Notes under the pieces: model-generated
Databases searched by the model: none
Seen by the model: only the letters and a program-made list of their open reading frames with translations
What the model was told of the DNA's origin: nothing
Translations under genes and position numbers: made by a program
Source: Ruegeria sp. HKCCD4315
GTDB taxonomy: Bacteria; Pseudomonadota; Alphaproteobacteria; Rhodobacterales; Rhodobacteraceae
Reading direction: 5' to 3'
NCBI RefSeq assembly: GCF_013112245.1
Contig: NZ_WVRN01000003.1
Coordinates: forward strand, 56,242 to 120,241
Length of the DNA: 64,000 nucleotides
Part shown: piece by piece, positions 17,985-25,639 of the stretch
Position numbering within the stretch: position 1 is the first letter of the stretch
How the letters are laid out: every line of letters starts with the position of its first letter

Positions 17985-18400
17985 GCTTCAGATGTCCTCT
18001 CATCGTCGCGCAAGATTCGGCGAATGGCGGAGTCTGGCTCTCGGTTTCGGCGGGCCGCGGTGATCAGCGCCTTCAGGTCTTGCCGGTGCTGGATGATCGC
18101 ACGATGGAGGTTTTCGACATCGCGCCGGTCGTCATCGGTCCAGATCACCGAACCGCGTTTGGCCGATTTTGCGAGCTGATTGAGGTTGGTGTATCCACCC
18201 TGAACCTGCCGCAAGTGCGTCTGCCAGAGATCGACAACGGCCGGGTCAGGATCGAGATACCCGATCAGACGATAGATCAGTCGTTGGATGATCTGGTTGC
18301 GGCTCTTGGCCCCAAGCGACTGCACGGCCTCCTCCAAACGCACCAACGCATCTGACGGCAATCGAACGGAAAAGACAGTGGTGTCGCCGGGCTTGCTCAA
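17981..18400 (-). CDS. MobC/VirD1-like relaxosome accessory protein
   Basis: 139 residues with an N-terminal ribbon-helix-helix pattern (TVFSVRLPSDALVRLEEAV, then KSRNQIIQRLIYRL), followed by a helical region including GGYTNLNQLAK typical of MobC family accessory proteins. Such proteins bind oriT and help the relaxase reach the nic site. The start is TTG at 18400, with AGAGG eight bases upstream and no in-frame ATG nearby. It sits directly beside the predicted oriT and overlaps the relaxase gene. Confidence 0.85.
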   Translation of the reverse strand: MSKPGDTTVFSVRLPSDALVRLEEAVQSLGAKSRNQIIQRLIYRLIGYLDPDPAVVDLWQTHLRQVQGGYTNLNQLAKSAKRGSVIWTDDDRRDVENLHRAIIQHRQDLKALITAARRNREPDSAIRRILRDDERTSEA

Positions 18401-18404
18401 TGTA

Positions 18405-18480
18405 TACCTCTGGTTGTTTTTATGACTTGTAACACAACTACCTTATCCTGTCATACTCTCCAAGAGGAAACCGGGGGTGA
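18405..18480. other. Candidate origin of transfer (oriT)
   Basis: Immediately upstream of the mobC-like gene, the plus strand carries TTATCCTG (18443-18450) followed by T. This matches the TATCCTG core of nic sites used by MOBP relaxases of the VirD2/TraI(RP4) group, where cleavage follows the G. Placement next to mobC and the relaxase is the usual arrangement. The exact limits of the oriT are not defined here. Confidence 0.7.
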
Positions 18481-18709
18481 TTTTAGAAATCCGTATTTTC
18501 TCAAATTGCCCCCGGAACAGTTTTGCTCTTGGAGGCAATCTCCACGCCGGGAAAAGGGTCCTGCCCCTTTTCCAGCCAGCAGGCGTGGGTGCCGGTGGAC
18601 CGGCGCAGGGCAATCACGCAAAGCGGGAGCTGCCCGAACAGCGCCCGTCACATACCGGCACGTTCAAGGTCAGTATGGCATTTTCCGCGCGCCTCAGCGC
18701 GCTCAATGT

Positions 18710-18863
18710 CCCGCCGCTTTCGCGGCGGGTGTGGCAGGGTTGTCTGCTGCCGCATTGGGGCAGGTCGGCACCCCTGCCCGGTCTTAGGACCGCGCGCCAC
18801 CTGTGGCGCATATGTGGTCCGGCCTGCGGCCGGAGCAGAAGAAAGGGCGGCTTGCGCCGCCCT
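18710..18863. repeat. Run of five GC-rich hairpins
   Basis: Within about 150 bases there are five separate inverted repeats: CCCGCCGC/GCGGCGGG at 18710-18729, GGGCAGG/CCTGCCC near 18755-18780, GCGCCA/TGGCGC at 18794-18809, TCCGGCC/GGCCGGA at 18818-18834, and AGGGCGGC/GCCGCCCT at 18844-18863. Loops are three to eight bases. The last one is ten bases beyond the stop of the minus-strand 66-residue gene and may terminate it. The rest lie in a non-coding stretch next to oriT and could be single-strand structures used during transfer or replication. Confidence 0.75.
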
Positions 18864-18872
18864 GCCCTCCCG

Positions 18873-19073
18873 TCATTCGGTGACGGGATCGTCATCGGTG
18901 CGCTTCGGGAAGGCCACCATCTCAACGCCAGGGAACATGCTGTGCTTGACCTGGATCGAGGTGATGGTGCCGGTCTCATCGGTATTGACGAAGAGCACCC
19001 CGCATCGATCCCAGAATGTCTTGCCTTCTTTTTCACCGGTCTTGACGCTCAGTTTCAGAGTTTGAGTTGCCAT
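18873..19073 (-). CDS. Small protein of unknown function
   Basis: 66 residues, starting MATQTLKLSV, with the core GKTFWDRCGVLFVN and an acidic C-terminus. There are no membrane segments or signal. The beta-rich alternation suggests a small compact fold. I do not recognise the family. Part of it, the LKLS...GK.FWDRC pattern, recurs in a short plus-strand frame at 19296-19358. I chose the ATG at 19073 because residues from there look structured, while the longer frame from 19184 is Ala/Pro-rich and atypical. Confidence 0.65.
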   Translation of the reverse strand: MATQTLKLSVKTGEKEGKTFWDRCGVLFVNTDETGTITSIQVKHSMFPGVEMVAFPKRTDDDPVTE

Positions 19074-19295
19074 TGTTTGATCCTCGCTATGGCGTGTTTC
19101 GATGAACAAGGGAAAAGCGGGCATCAAGGGGATGTCAGCAGGGAATTTGATCCGCGCGGAATGCGCCGCAGGCGCAGGGGACATTCCTTGTTGAAGCGCG
19201 GCGCCCGGCCCGGGCGCCGCGCGTCTTCCCCGACTGCCCGCTTATGTTCATCCCTTCAGAAACACCGCAGCCGAGGATCTTCTCCGGCAACGTAC

Positions 19296-19358
19296 TTGAA
19301 ACTGTCAGACCTGGTGAAAGGCAAGGCTTTCTGGGATCGCTGCGCGCGGAACATCTGA
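19296..19358 (+). pseudogene. Possible remnant of the 66-residue gene
   Basis: Twenty codons on the plus strand read LKLSDLVKGKAFWDRC followed by a short divergent tail and TGA. They match the N-terminal half of the minus-strand 66-residue protein (LKLSVKTGEKEGKTFWDRC). The orientation is opposite and nothing recognisable continues upstream or downstream. A decayed duplicate is the simplest reading, but the match is short and chance is possible. Confidence 0.4.
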
Positions 19359-19756
19359 ACAAAACGATGTCTTTGATGGCGGCAACATCACCTCGATCCG
19401 ACACAGGCGCGGCGCTCAGTTCTAAGTTGGGGGTTGCCCTTCTGGGTCGGTATGACCGTCGTCGCAAAGGATGAAGAATGACGGACGGTGCAAACCGCCC
19501 TATCCAACTGGCGGAGGCCAAAGACCGGACGGTCCGGCCCTGGTCCGTGCTTGTGCGGATCAGGTAAACAGCCGGACTCAATTTGGATTGGCGGGTTCGG
19601 TAGGACGCCCCGGTAATCCGCAAGAACTCTCTCAAGCGCTGTCGCGGGGCGAGACCGGCGCACGGGCAGATACAGTGATGAGTACGCCAAGAAAAAGGCC
19701 CACCGAAGCGGGCCACGAGTTTAACCAAAGGAAAATCTGGAGGTATTCTTTACAGG
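19359..19756. other. Stretch with no supported gene
   Basis: Frames here on both strands lack family features, convincing ribosome sites or normal residue composition (long Arg/Ser/Pro-rich translations). I see no repeats, promoters or RNA structures that I can support. It may be spacer or decayed sequence between the mobilisation region and the small backbone genes. Confidence 0.5.
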
Positions 19757-20299
19757 CTAACGCTTGCGCGCGCGATCGACAACACCGTCAGCTGTGATCG
19801 TGGCAATGCGATCCTCTGTGCGGCGGGTCATTTCCACCCCGTCACCCGTCATATGCGCCTCGGCAAATTCCGTGAACTTGAAGATGCTGCCATCTGCTTC
19901 AACATGGGTTTCGTCCTCTGCCGAGCGCCGCTTCACCGATCCGTCATGGCGGATTTCGATGATCGTGTTGTCGGCCATTCGGACCGTCACGGTATGCTCA
20001 TCTACAGCGACACCCTGCCACCAGGCATCTGCATCGCGGCGCACAACAATGCGGTTTGGGTGCAGCTTGATCTGCACGTCCTGTACCTCGTCCGGATCAG
20101 CGGCTTTGACGACCACGATGGCCTCCTGCGCGCTGGGATCACCATGGATCGACGCGCTCCCGTTTTTTGGCGGCCAGAGCTTCGGCTGTGTGCGCGGCTT
20201 GCCCTTCTGGTCTGTATGAAACCCGACGAACATCTGCGCGGATTTCCAGACGCGGCGGGCGGCTTTTTCAACCGTAGACGGAGCTGCATCGGTGGACAT
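19757..20299 (-). CDS. Conserved-looking protein of unknown function
   Basis: 180 residues, mostly beta-rich and hydrophilic with no signal or membrane segment. The central stretch has repeating strands (VQIKLHPNRIVVRRD, TVTVRMADNTIIEIRHDGSV) followed by EADGSIFKFTEFAEAHMTGDGVEMT and a basic end (DRARKR). The strand-turn pattern with Asp-Gly turns resembles beta-helix or tail-like repeats, but I cannot assign a family. The ATG at 20299 is plausible. It lies just downstream of the HigBA pair in the same direction. Confidence 0.7.
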   Translation of the reverse strand: MSTDAAPSTVEKAARRVWKSAQMFVGFHTDQKGKPRTQPKLWPPKNGSASIHGDPSAQEAIVVVKAADPDEVQDVQIKLHPNRIVVRRDADAWWQGVAVDEHTVTVRMADNTIIEIRHDGSVKRRSAEDETHVEADGSIFKFTEFAEAHMTGDGVEMTRRTEDRIATITADGVVDRARKR

Positions 20300-20321
20300 G
20301 GTGGATAGCCTTTAAAGTGGG

Positions 20322-20612
20322 TTAATTCACGTGCATTTTCGGGGTGAGCGTCACACCCACAGCGCTCAGCACTTTCAGCACCGTGCCAAACTCGGGATTG
20401 CCATTTTCGCTAAGTGCGCGGTAGAGGCTTTCCCGAGACAGACCAGATTTGTCGGCCACACTCGACATACCTTTGGCCTTGGCAACATCGCCAAGTGCCG
20501 ACGCGATCAGCGCCGTGTCGCTGGTTTCAAAAGCCGCTTCAAGATAGGCTTGAATGGCTTCCGGGCTGTCCAGATAGTCAGCCGCTTCAAACTTCGTTGT
20601 TTTGACACCCAT
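20322..20612 (-). CDS. HigA-like antitoxin of a HigBA-type addiction module
   Basis: 96 residues. The start MGVKTTKFEAADYLDSPEAIQAYLEAAFE and the helix-turn-helix segment MSSVADKSGLSRESLYRALSENGNPEFGTVLKVLSAVGV match the small family of putative addiction-module antitoxins that follow a RelE/HigB-like toxin. It should bind the toxin and repress the shared promoter. It starts five bases after the toxin stop. An upstream in-frame start at 20690 would overlap the toxin and is not favoured. Confidence 0.9.
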   Translation of the reverse strand: MGVKTTKFEAADYLDSPEAIQAYLEAAFETSDTALIASALGDVAKAKGMSSVADKSGLSRESLYRALSENGNPEFGTVLKVLSAVGVTLTPKMHVN

Positions 20613-20617
20613 GTTTT

Positions 20618-20911
20618 TCACTCCAACTCTCTTGCCATCGCCTTGGCGGTTTTGATGTCGGCTTGCTGGGATGACTTGTCTCCCCCGCACAGCAAAACGA
20701 TCAAAACGTCACCGCGCGACACATAGTAAACGCGATACCCCTTCCCTTCGGAGATACGCAGTTCACTCACACCTTCACCAACCGGTTTCACATCACCGGG
20801 ATTGCCCAGGCTCAACCGCGTGATGCGAACCAAGATCCTGGCTCTCGCCCTTTGGTCCTTCAGGCCCTTGAGCCACTTGTCGAACAGGTCCGTCTTACGA
20901 ATTTCTATCAT
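20618..20911 (-). CDS. HigB/RelE-like toxin
   Basis: 97 residues with the compact RelE/HigB fold pattern: KWLKGLKDQRARARILVRITRLSLGNPGDVKPVGEGVSELRI, then GYRVYYVSRGDVLIVLLCGGDKSSQQADI and a terminal helix. This is the variant in which the toxin gene precedes the antitoxin. Such toxins are ribosome-dependent mRNA interferases or inhibit growth in a related way. It is the first gene of the pair and probably stabilises the plasmid. The predicted transcription start coincides with the ATG. Confidence 0.9.
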   Translation of the reverse strand: MIEIRKTDLFDKWLKGLKDQRARARILVRITRLSLGNPGDVKPVGEGVSELRISEGKGYRVYYVSRGDVLIVLLCGGDKSSQQADIKTAKAMARELE

Positions 20912-20916
20912 ACCTA

Positions 20917-20945
20917 TATGTAGCCTACAGGCTACAACCTTTCAA
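20917..20945 (-). promoter_or_regulatory. HigBA promoter with palindromic operator
   Basis: On the minus strand TTGAAA (20940-20945) and TACATA (20917-20922) are 17 bases apart. The perfect palindrome GTAGCCTGTAGGCTAC (20920-20935) covers the spacer and overlaps the -10. An operator here fits autorepression by the antitoxin complex. The transcription start would fall at about 20910-20911, at the toxin ATG, suggesting a leaderless message. Confidence 0.8.
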
Positions 20946-21026
20946 GTCAAAACAACCTATACCATTGAACTAAAATCAAAAATCATTGCTGAAAAGCAGG
21001 GCGCGTTGCGCCCTGCCCTGCCAGTT

Positions 21027-22892
21027 TCAGAAGCAATCCGGCACCCATGCATCGATCCGGGCTTTCTGTGCCTCGGTCACGCCCAGTGCCTTTTGATGCT
21101 CTGGATCATTGAAGAGCTTGTGCAGCGCCTCGTTCTTGGCACCCTTTTTGGATTTCGCGAAGGCTTTGAACATGTCGGCGTCGATGTGCAGGTCCAGCAG
21201 GTCTTTGTAGAGATCATCCAGCTGCCAGCCTTTCAGACGCTTGAAGCAGTTTTCAGCCGAAGGGGTCCAGATCGCGCGCATGTCAGCCTCGATCTCAGCC
21301 TCGATCTCCGCCATGAACTCCGGGCGTTGGGTCAGAAACCGCCGGGCCAGAAAACCCGTGATCTCACCATTGCGGGTCTTCTTGCCCAGATCGCGAAACG
21401 CTTTGAACGCTTCCACGCTGCCTTGTGCGGCAATCTCGTGGAACTGGTCATAGGCTGCCTGTGCCGCTTCATCCCGTTCTCCGCCAAGACGCGGGTCGAG
21501 GATGAACTGGTCATCGATCTCGGGTGTGTTCCGCTCGGCACCACCATAGCCAAACCCAAACAGATTGCTGCTCAGACCGGAGGCCGGGGTGGCAAAGAAA
21601 GCAAACAGGCTCAACACATAATCAGGCTTGTCCAGCAGGGCCGTTTGAACCGCTGCCAGCCGGATCGCCACCATGTCGTCGATGAACTTCTGCGAATAAA
21701 CTGGTTTTGGTTCTTCCTTGATCTCCGGTTCTTTGACCGGGGCCAGAACACCAGCCTCAATGGCAGCCTGAACATGTTCCGCCGCGACATAGGCCGGGGA
21801 TGTTTTGATCTCGCCATTGTTGGTGACATAGACAAACACGCCGGACAGCTTGCGCTGCGCGTCAGAATAGAACGGCGCCGTATAGTCCTCAAGCGCGGCC
21901 AGCTCCTTTTCACCATCCGCGTCCAGAGCCTCACCCTCATAGAGTTCGGCAAGTTCGTCATACCGTTCGGCCTGTCCTTCGGTGAAGTCCCGGCTCACCA
22001 TGTCCAAACGGTGCATGTCTTTCGTACCCGAGAACCCATAGGGAATGTAGCTTTCCTCATGGGTGTCCACCCAGTCCCAGCCTTCCGCGTCGCGCAGTTT
22101 TTCCGCTTCTACCGCCAGTTTCTCGGCAAACAGACGATCCAGTAACGCGCCTTCATTGAATAGGGTTTCATCGGCAAACAGATCAGCGGTGACGGTGCCG
22201 CCCGCCTCAACATAAGCCTTCTGCCCGACAAATACGGCCTTGCGGCTAGTGCTGCTAACAGCCTCCGACGTCAGTGCCTGTTTGACATCATGCTCACTGA
22301 ACCACCGACATTCTTTGGCCCGTTCCAGAACCTCCAGAATTTTCTCTTCTTCGGTGCTGACGGTCATGGCCTTGGCCAGCCCCATGCTGATCTCACCGGC
22401 TTTGAGCGCATCCAGAACGGCGGCGGGCAGACTGGCAAGCGCGAGGCGGCGGCGCACATGGGATTCGGTCACGCCAAACGCATTGCTGATCTTGGCAATA
22501 GACAGAGATTTCTCGGCCATTTTGCCATAAGCACGGACCTCGTCCACAGGGTCCAGTTCTTCACGGGCGGTGTTCTCCGCATTGGCCCATTGCTCAGCCA
22601 CGAAGGGATTGTCCGTGACCTTAACGGGAACCTGTGCCAGATCAGCGCGCTCAGTCACGGCGATGTTCAGAGCCCGTAGGCGGCGACCACCGGCAACGAT
22701 TGCGACTTTGCCATCGGTATCGCGCAACCCGCTGAGGTTCTGGATCAAGCCACACATAACCAAACTGTCGGCCAGAAGTGCAATACCTTCCTCACCAACC
22801 TCCTGTCGTGGGTTGATGTCAGACAGGTAGAGATCGGACAGGGATACGGTTTCGATGGTTTCCGGTGCGGTGAATGTTTCGACTTTGCTCAT
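21027..22892 (-). CDS. Large ParB-like nuclease-domain protein
   Basis: 621 residues. The N-terminal ParB domain (about 15-110) has SDINPRQEVGEEGIALLADSL, VAGGRRLRAL and AENTAREELDPVDEVRAYGKM, followed by a helix-turn-helix segment (ISNAFGVTESHVRRRLALASLP). The remaining 400 residues are acidic and helical with no family I recognise. It is unlike the RepB protein of this plasmid (322 residues) and is not beside a ParA. Proteins of this layout are common backbone genes on alphaproteobacterial plasmids, probably with a DNA-binding role in maintenance or transfer. The role here is inferred. Confidence 0.85.
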   Translation of the reverse strand: MSKVETFTAPETIETVSLSDLYLSDINPRQEVGEEGIALLADSLVMCGLIQNLSGLRDTDGKVAIVAGGRRLRALNIAVTERADLAQVPVKVTDNPFVAEQWANAENTAREELDPVDEVRAYGKMAEKSLSIAKISNAFGVTESHVRRRLALASLPAAVLDALKAGEISMGLAKAMTVSTEEEKILEVLERAKECRWFSEHDVKQALTSEAVSSTSRKAVFVGQKAYVEAGGTVTADLFADETLFNEGALLDRLFAEKLAVEAEKLRDAEGWDWVDTHEESYIPYGFSGTKDMHRLDMVSRDFTEGQAERYDELAELYEGEALDADGEKELAALEDYTAPFYSDAQRKLSGVFVYVTNNGEIKTSPAYVAAEHVQAAIEAGVLAPVKEPEIKEEPKPVYSQKFIDDMVAIRLAAVQTALLDKPDYVLSLFAFFATPASGLSSNLFGFGYGGAERNTPEIDDQFILDPRLGGERDEAAQAAYDQFHEIAAQGSVEAFKAFRDLGKKTRNGEITGFLARRFLTQRPEFMAEIEAEIEADMRAIWTPSAENCFKRLKGWQLDDLYKDLLDLHIDADMFKAFAKSKKGAKNEALHKLFNDPEHQKALGVTEAQKARIDAWVPDCF

Positions 22893-22966
22893 GGGGCAAA
22901 TCCTTGTTTGAGTGTTTGAGATCGTGTTAAGGGTGCCCTACCCCTTCCGGGGTAGAGCGGAGCCGT

Positions 22967-23077
22967 TTAGATGGCTGCGTGTTGGATCAGGAAGCGGCGC
23001 GCGATGTGGAAATTGTCGCCCTTCCTGATTAGCGCCCACGCTTCTGCGATACGTTGCTGCAAGATTTCATTGCTCAT
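22967..23077 (-). CDS. 36-residue small protein
   Basis: The frame reads MSNEILQQRIAEAWALI and then a basic helix ending IQHAAI, 36 residues in all. The ribosome site AAAGGAGGTGA, a near-perfect Shine-Dalgarno sequence, lies seven bases before the ATG, which argues strongly for translation. The peptide would be one or two amphipathic helices. It sits between the ParB-like gene and the DUF3768 gene in the same direction. I know no family for it. Confidence 0.65.
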   Translation of the reverse strand: MSNEILQQRIAEAWALIRKGDNFHIARRFLIQHAAI

Positions 23078-23110
23078 GGTGTTCACCTCCTTTCCGGTTT
23101 GGGATTGAGA

Positions 23111-23515
23111 TCAGTATTCGCTGGGGCACATGATGGTCAGAACGCGGCGCGTCACTGACGTGTCAAACGGCCGGTCGGACCCATACGTGTAGTCCGTGTC
23201 GTAAAGATCGATCTTCCAGAACAGCTTCTGGTCACGGACTGTCACCGCCCCAAAGGTGTGATCGCCATAGGGGTCATTGCCCTCGTCAAACTGGTCATCC
23301 GACGCCACCGCTGCCAAAGCTGCAGTCTGGAACTCCATCCCTTCACCTGACACGCCGGGCGTGACAAATACCTGACCCTGAATTCCCTTAGAATGCATCT
23401 CGATTGCCGCAGTCGGATCGATCAGCGCTTTCCGAAATAGGTCATTCTGGGTCGCAATCTCTGCCGCCTGCAGGCTGGTGTCAGTGTCGATGTCTTTTGT
23501 CTTTTCAATGTCCAA
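23111..23515 (-). CDS. DUF3768 domain protein
   Basis: 134 residues with the DUF3768 pattern: ATQNDLFRKALI near the start, GQVFVTPGVSG, DQFDEGNDPYGDHTFGAVTV, LFWKIDLYD, and RRVLTIMCPSEY at the end. DUF3768 proteins are small, function unknown, and frequent on plasmids of Rhizobiales and Rhodobacterales. I chose the TTG at 23515 because AAAGGAGA lies just upstream. The frame extends to 23692, but that extra stretch is Arg/Gly/Pro-rich and not family-like. Confidence 0.85.
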   Translation of the reverse strand: MDIEKTKDIDTDTSLQAAEIATQNDLFRKALIDPTAAIEMHSKGIQGQVFVTPGVSGEGMEFQTAALAAVASDDQFDEGNDPYGDHTFGAVTVRDQKLFWKIDLYDTDYTYGSDRPFDTSVTRRVLTIMCPSEY

Positions 23516-24042
23516 AACCGTCTCTCCTTTTGTGGTGCGACCTCTGGGGTTGATCCCCTTTGGTGCTGGTTTTGAGCCGAGCCCTGAAAGGGCGTCGTCT
23601 CTAAAACCTGCCCCGTGGCGAACGCGGAGAGGGGCGAGACAGGACCAATCGACAAGAGTGGTGCGGCCCGCAGCGCAGGCGCGCGAGGACACGGTATTGT
23701 CTATTTGTCTTGTCCGAGGGGGGAGGCCGCGCCTTCCCCCTTACGGAAGGTAGCGTTTGGCTTGTCCAAATCCCGCCTGACCCACAAGGAAAGGACAAAG
23801 GATCTCTGATCCTGCGTGAGCGCAAAAGGGACCGTCACCCGAATGGGCAGATCACCACGGCATGGACCGACCATGACCCAAAGCCCCTGCCCCGGCTCGC
23901 AAGAGACGGGTCAGGGGCTACTGGGACAGGGAGATCATTCTGGGGTGTTCTGGGTGGAAGCCGATACGTCGGCTGAAACCTAGAGCCTGCTCACGAGCCG
24001 AAAGGCTCGGGATTTGCCACAGAAACAGACTGCAGCCCGAAG
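23516..24042. other. Stretch with no supported gene
   Basis: Small frames here have atypical composition and no family features. A GC-rich near-palindrome lies near 23716-23742 (GGGGGAGGC...GCCTTCCCCC), and the hairpin GAGCC-GAAA-GGCTC lies at about 23995-24008. Nothing else is supportable. Confidence 0.5.
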
Positions 24043-24294
24043 TCACTCACCGACCGGAACATACCCTCGACGGAGCTTTTGCTTTTCGAGATTGTGGAGC
24101 GCTTCACTAGCCAGGGCTTCGTCATCATACGTCACCATCATGGCTTGCCCGTTCGTGCCAATACGCCCCCAGGTACGAAGCACTGAAACCTCCCCAAACA
24201 ACGTCGGCTGCAACTCGATGCCATAGAACCGCGCCATGTTGATCTCAGGGTCCACATGGATCAGGTGCACAGGTGTGGTGTCTGTCAGCTCCAT
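24043..24294 (-). CDS. WGR domain protein
   Basis: 83 residues that are almost entirely a WGR domain: LIHVDPEINMARFYGIELQP, LFGEVSVLRTWGRIGTNGQ (with the WGR tripeptide), and a final helix (ALASEALHNLEKQKLRRGYVPV). WGR domains bind nucleic acids in poly(ADP-ribose) polymerases and other proteins; single-domain versions are frequent on alphaproteobacterial plasmids with unknown roles. The frame is open further upstream to 24456, but I prefer the ATG at 24294, where the domain begins. No strong ribosome site is visible, so the start is uncertain. Confidence 0.8.
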   Translation of the reverse strand: MELTDTTPVHLIHVDPEINMARFYGIELQPTLFGEVSVLRTWGRIGTNGQAMMVTYDDEALASEALHNLEKQKLRRGYVPVGE

Positions 24295-24545
24295 GACGCG
24301 ATTGTCGATCAATAAAGCTCGTCTGTCCAATGACTTTGCTGGAACAGTCAATTGGCAAGGATTCAGAACCGTGATGAAAACATTCGACAACTCAATCTGT
24401 CTGATGCTTGCCTCGTACCCATCCAGGTACAGGAGCTCATATTGGCACCATTCCACATTCCGCTGCTGGAACCGTTGTGACCACTGGCCAGAGTAGGTAC
24501 GGTTTTCTCATATCTTGCAAAACGAAATAGAAGGATGAAGGCAAC

Positions 24546-24938
24546 GTGGCTGAAATCTTGGAAGGCGGATGTTTTTGCGGTGAGGTTCGATACCAGGTCA
24601 CTGGCAGCGCAGTAATGCAACTCATGTGTTTTTGCAGTGATTGCCTATCGATGACCGGAACGGACGGTTATGCCGGGTACATGATAAAGTCGGAAGACCT
24701 GCAGCTGCTGAAAGGCAAACCACGGACCTTTGAGAAGACCTCAAAGGAAGGTCGACCTGTCATCAAGCATTTTTGTGGCACCTGCGGATCAGGCCTGTGG
24801 GGCGTGACAGCCTTCGGATTGACGAGCATTGCGGCTGGGACATTGGATGAGCCAAACAACTTCAAGCCAACGAGCAAGGTTTTTGTGAAAGATGCCCCCA
24901 ACTGGGCCAGGGTTCCCCACCATTTGGAAGAAATGTAG
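24546..24938 (+). CDS. GFA/CENP-V family zinc protein
   Basis: 130 residues with the GFA (glutathione-dependent formaldehyde-activating-like) cysteine pattern: GGCFCGEVRY near residue 7, CFCSDC near 28 and CGTCGSGLW near 77. These bind zinc. Members are mostly of unknown substrate, and the formaldehyde activity applies to few. The start is GTG at 24546. It is a single gene with no operon partner on this strand except a distant SH3 protein gene. Confidence 0.88.
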   Translation: MAEILEGGCFCGEVRYQVTGSAVMQLMCFCSDCLSMTGTDGYAGYMIKSEDLQLLKGKPRTFEKTSKEGRPVIKHFCGTCGSGLWGVTAFGLTSIAAGTLDEPNNFKPTSKVFVKDAPNWARVPHHLEEM

Positions 24939-25040
24939 CGTTTGAAGCTTTGGTATCACCTACATTTCTGTCTTGGAGTTGTTCCTCTTGGTGACCCGAG
25001 TTGCTACGATTGTCGTTGAGGCAATAAGCAGGACATCGCG

Positions 25041-25343
25041 ATGCGCAATGCAATCTTTTTACCCCTAATGGCTTTGTTCCTGGGGGTCGTCATGGACGTT
25101 AAACCGGCGGCGGCCGCGTCACTCGGAACATATGAGGTTTTTGGCGTCGAAGACGGTGACATGCTAAAAATGCGCAGTGGGCCTGGAACAGGGTTCAATG
25201 TGATCGTTGGTCTTCCAAATGGAACCGCACTACGAGTTCACGGCTGTGAGCAGACCGGTGGCACCCGTTGGTGCCGCGTCTCTTTGGAGCGCGCGCGCAA
25301 GCTTAAGGGATACGTCTCTTGGGCATATTTGCGGAAAATCTAA
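25041..25343 (+). CDS. Secreted SH3-domain protein
   Basis: 100 residues with a signal peptide (about 1-26, ending AAA) and one bacterial SH3 domain. The pattern VEDGDMLKMRSGPGTGFNVIVGLPNGTALRVHGC, then WCRVSL and KGYVSWAYLRKI is typical of SH3b modules that bind cell-wall peptides. Two Cys residues (GCEQ, WCRV) may form a disulfide. It is predicted to act in the periplasm; its exact role is unknown. Confidence 0.85.
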   Translation: MRNAIFLPLMALFLGVVMDVKPAAAASLGTYEVFGVEDGDMLKMRSGPGTGFNVIVGLPNGTALRVHGCEQTGGTRWCRVSLERARKLKGYVSWAYLRKI

Positions 25344-25486
25344 TACGACAGCGATCAGCACCACCATCTTTTAGCAATCATAGAATACCGGCGGAAACGC
25401 CCTGACGAATCCACTAGTTGGGCTCACACCCGTCGTCGAAGCGGCTCGCAACATCCCCGAATTCGCTGGGTTCAGGACGGCCCTAA

Positions 25487-25639
25487 GGCTTTGACTGGGG
25501 AGCGCTTGATCGCCTGCACCGTAACGGATTGATCCTGGACCCGGTTGGAAAGGCAAAATCGGTGGTACTGACCGATGAAGGCCTGCGCCGCTCCGAAAAG
25601 CTTTTCACAGAGCTTTTTGGGCGGGAGCCAAAGACATAG
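25487..25639 (+). pseudogene. Truncated DUF6429-like gene
   Basis: The frame reads GFDWGALDRLHRNGLIL, DPVGKAKSVVLTDEGLRRSEKLFTELFG and stops at 25637-25639. This matches the C-terminal half of DUF6429 proteins, which are about 80-90 residues long. A TAA stop lies directly before it in frame and no family-like N-terminus exists upstream, so this is a 5'-truncated remnant. It lies between the SH3 gene and the large unknown gene. Confidence 0.7.

Noticed and set aside
18422..18787. Plus-strand frames across oriT and the hairpin run
   Set aside because: Arg/Pro-rich translations through inverted repeats with no start signals; the DNA structure explains the region better.
19135..19728. A 197-codon minus-strand frame
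   Set aside because: Composition rich in Arg, Ser and Pro, no motif, and it overlaps the remnant of the 66-residue gene.
20802..22145. A 447-codon plus-strand frame opposite the large ParB-like gene
   Set aside because: It lies antisense to a gene with clear family motifs, has no motif itself and reads as a typical shadow frame in high-GC DNA.
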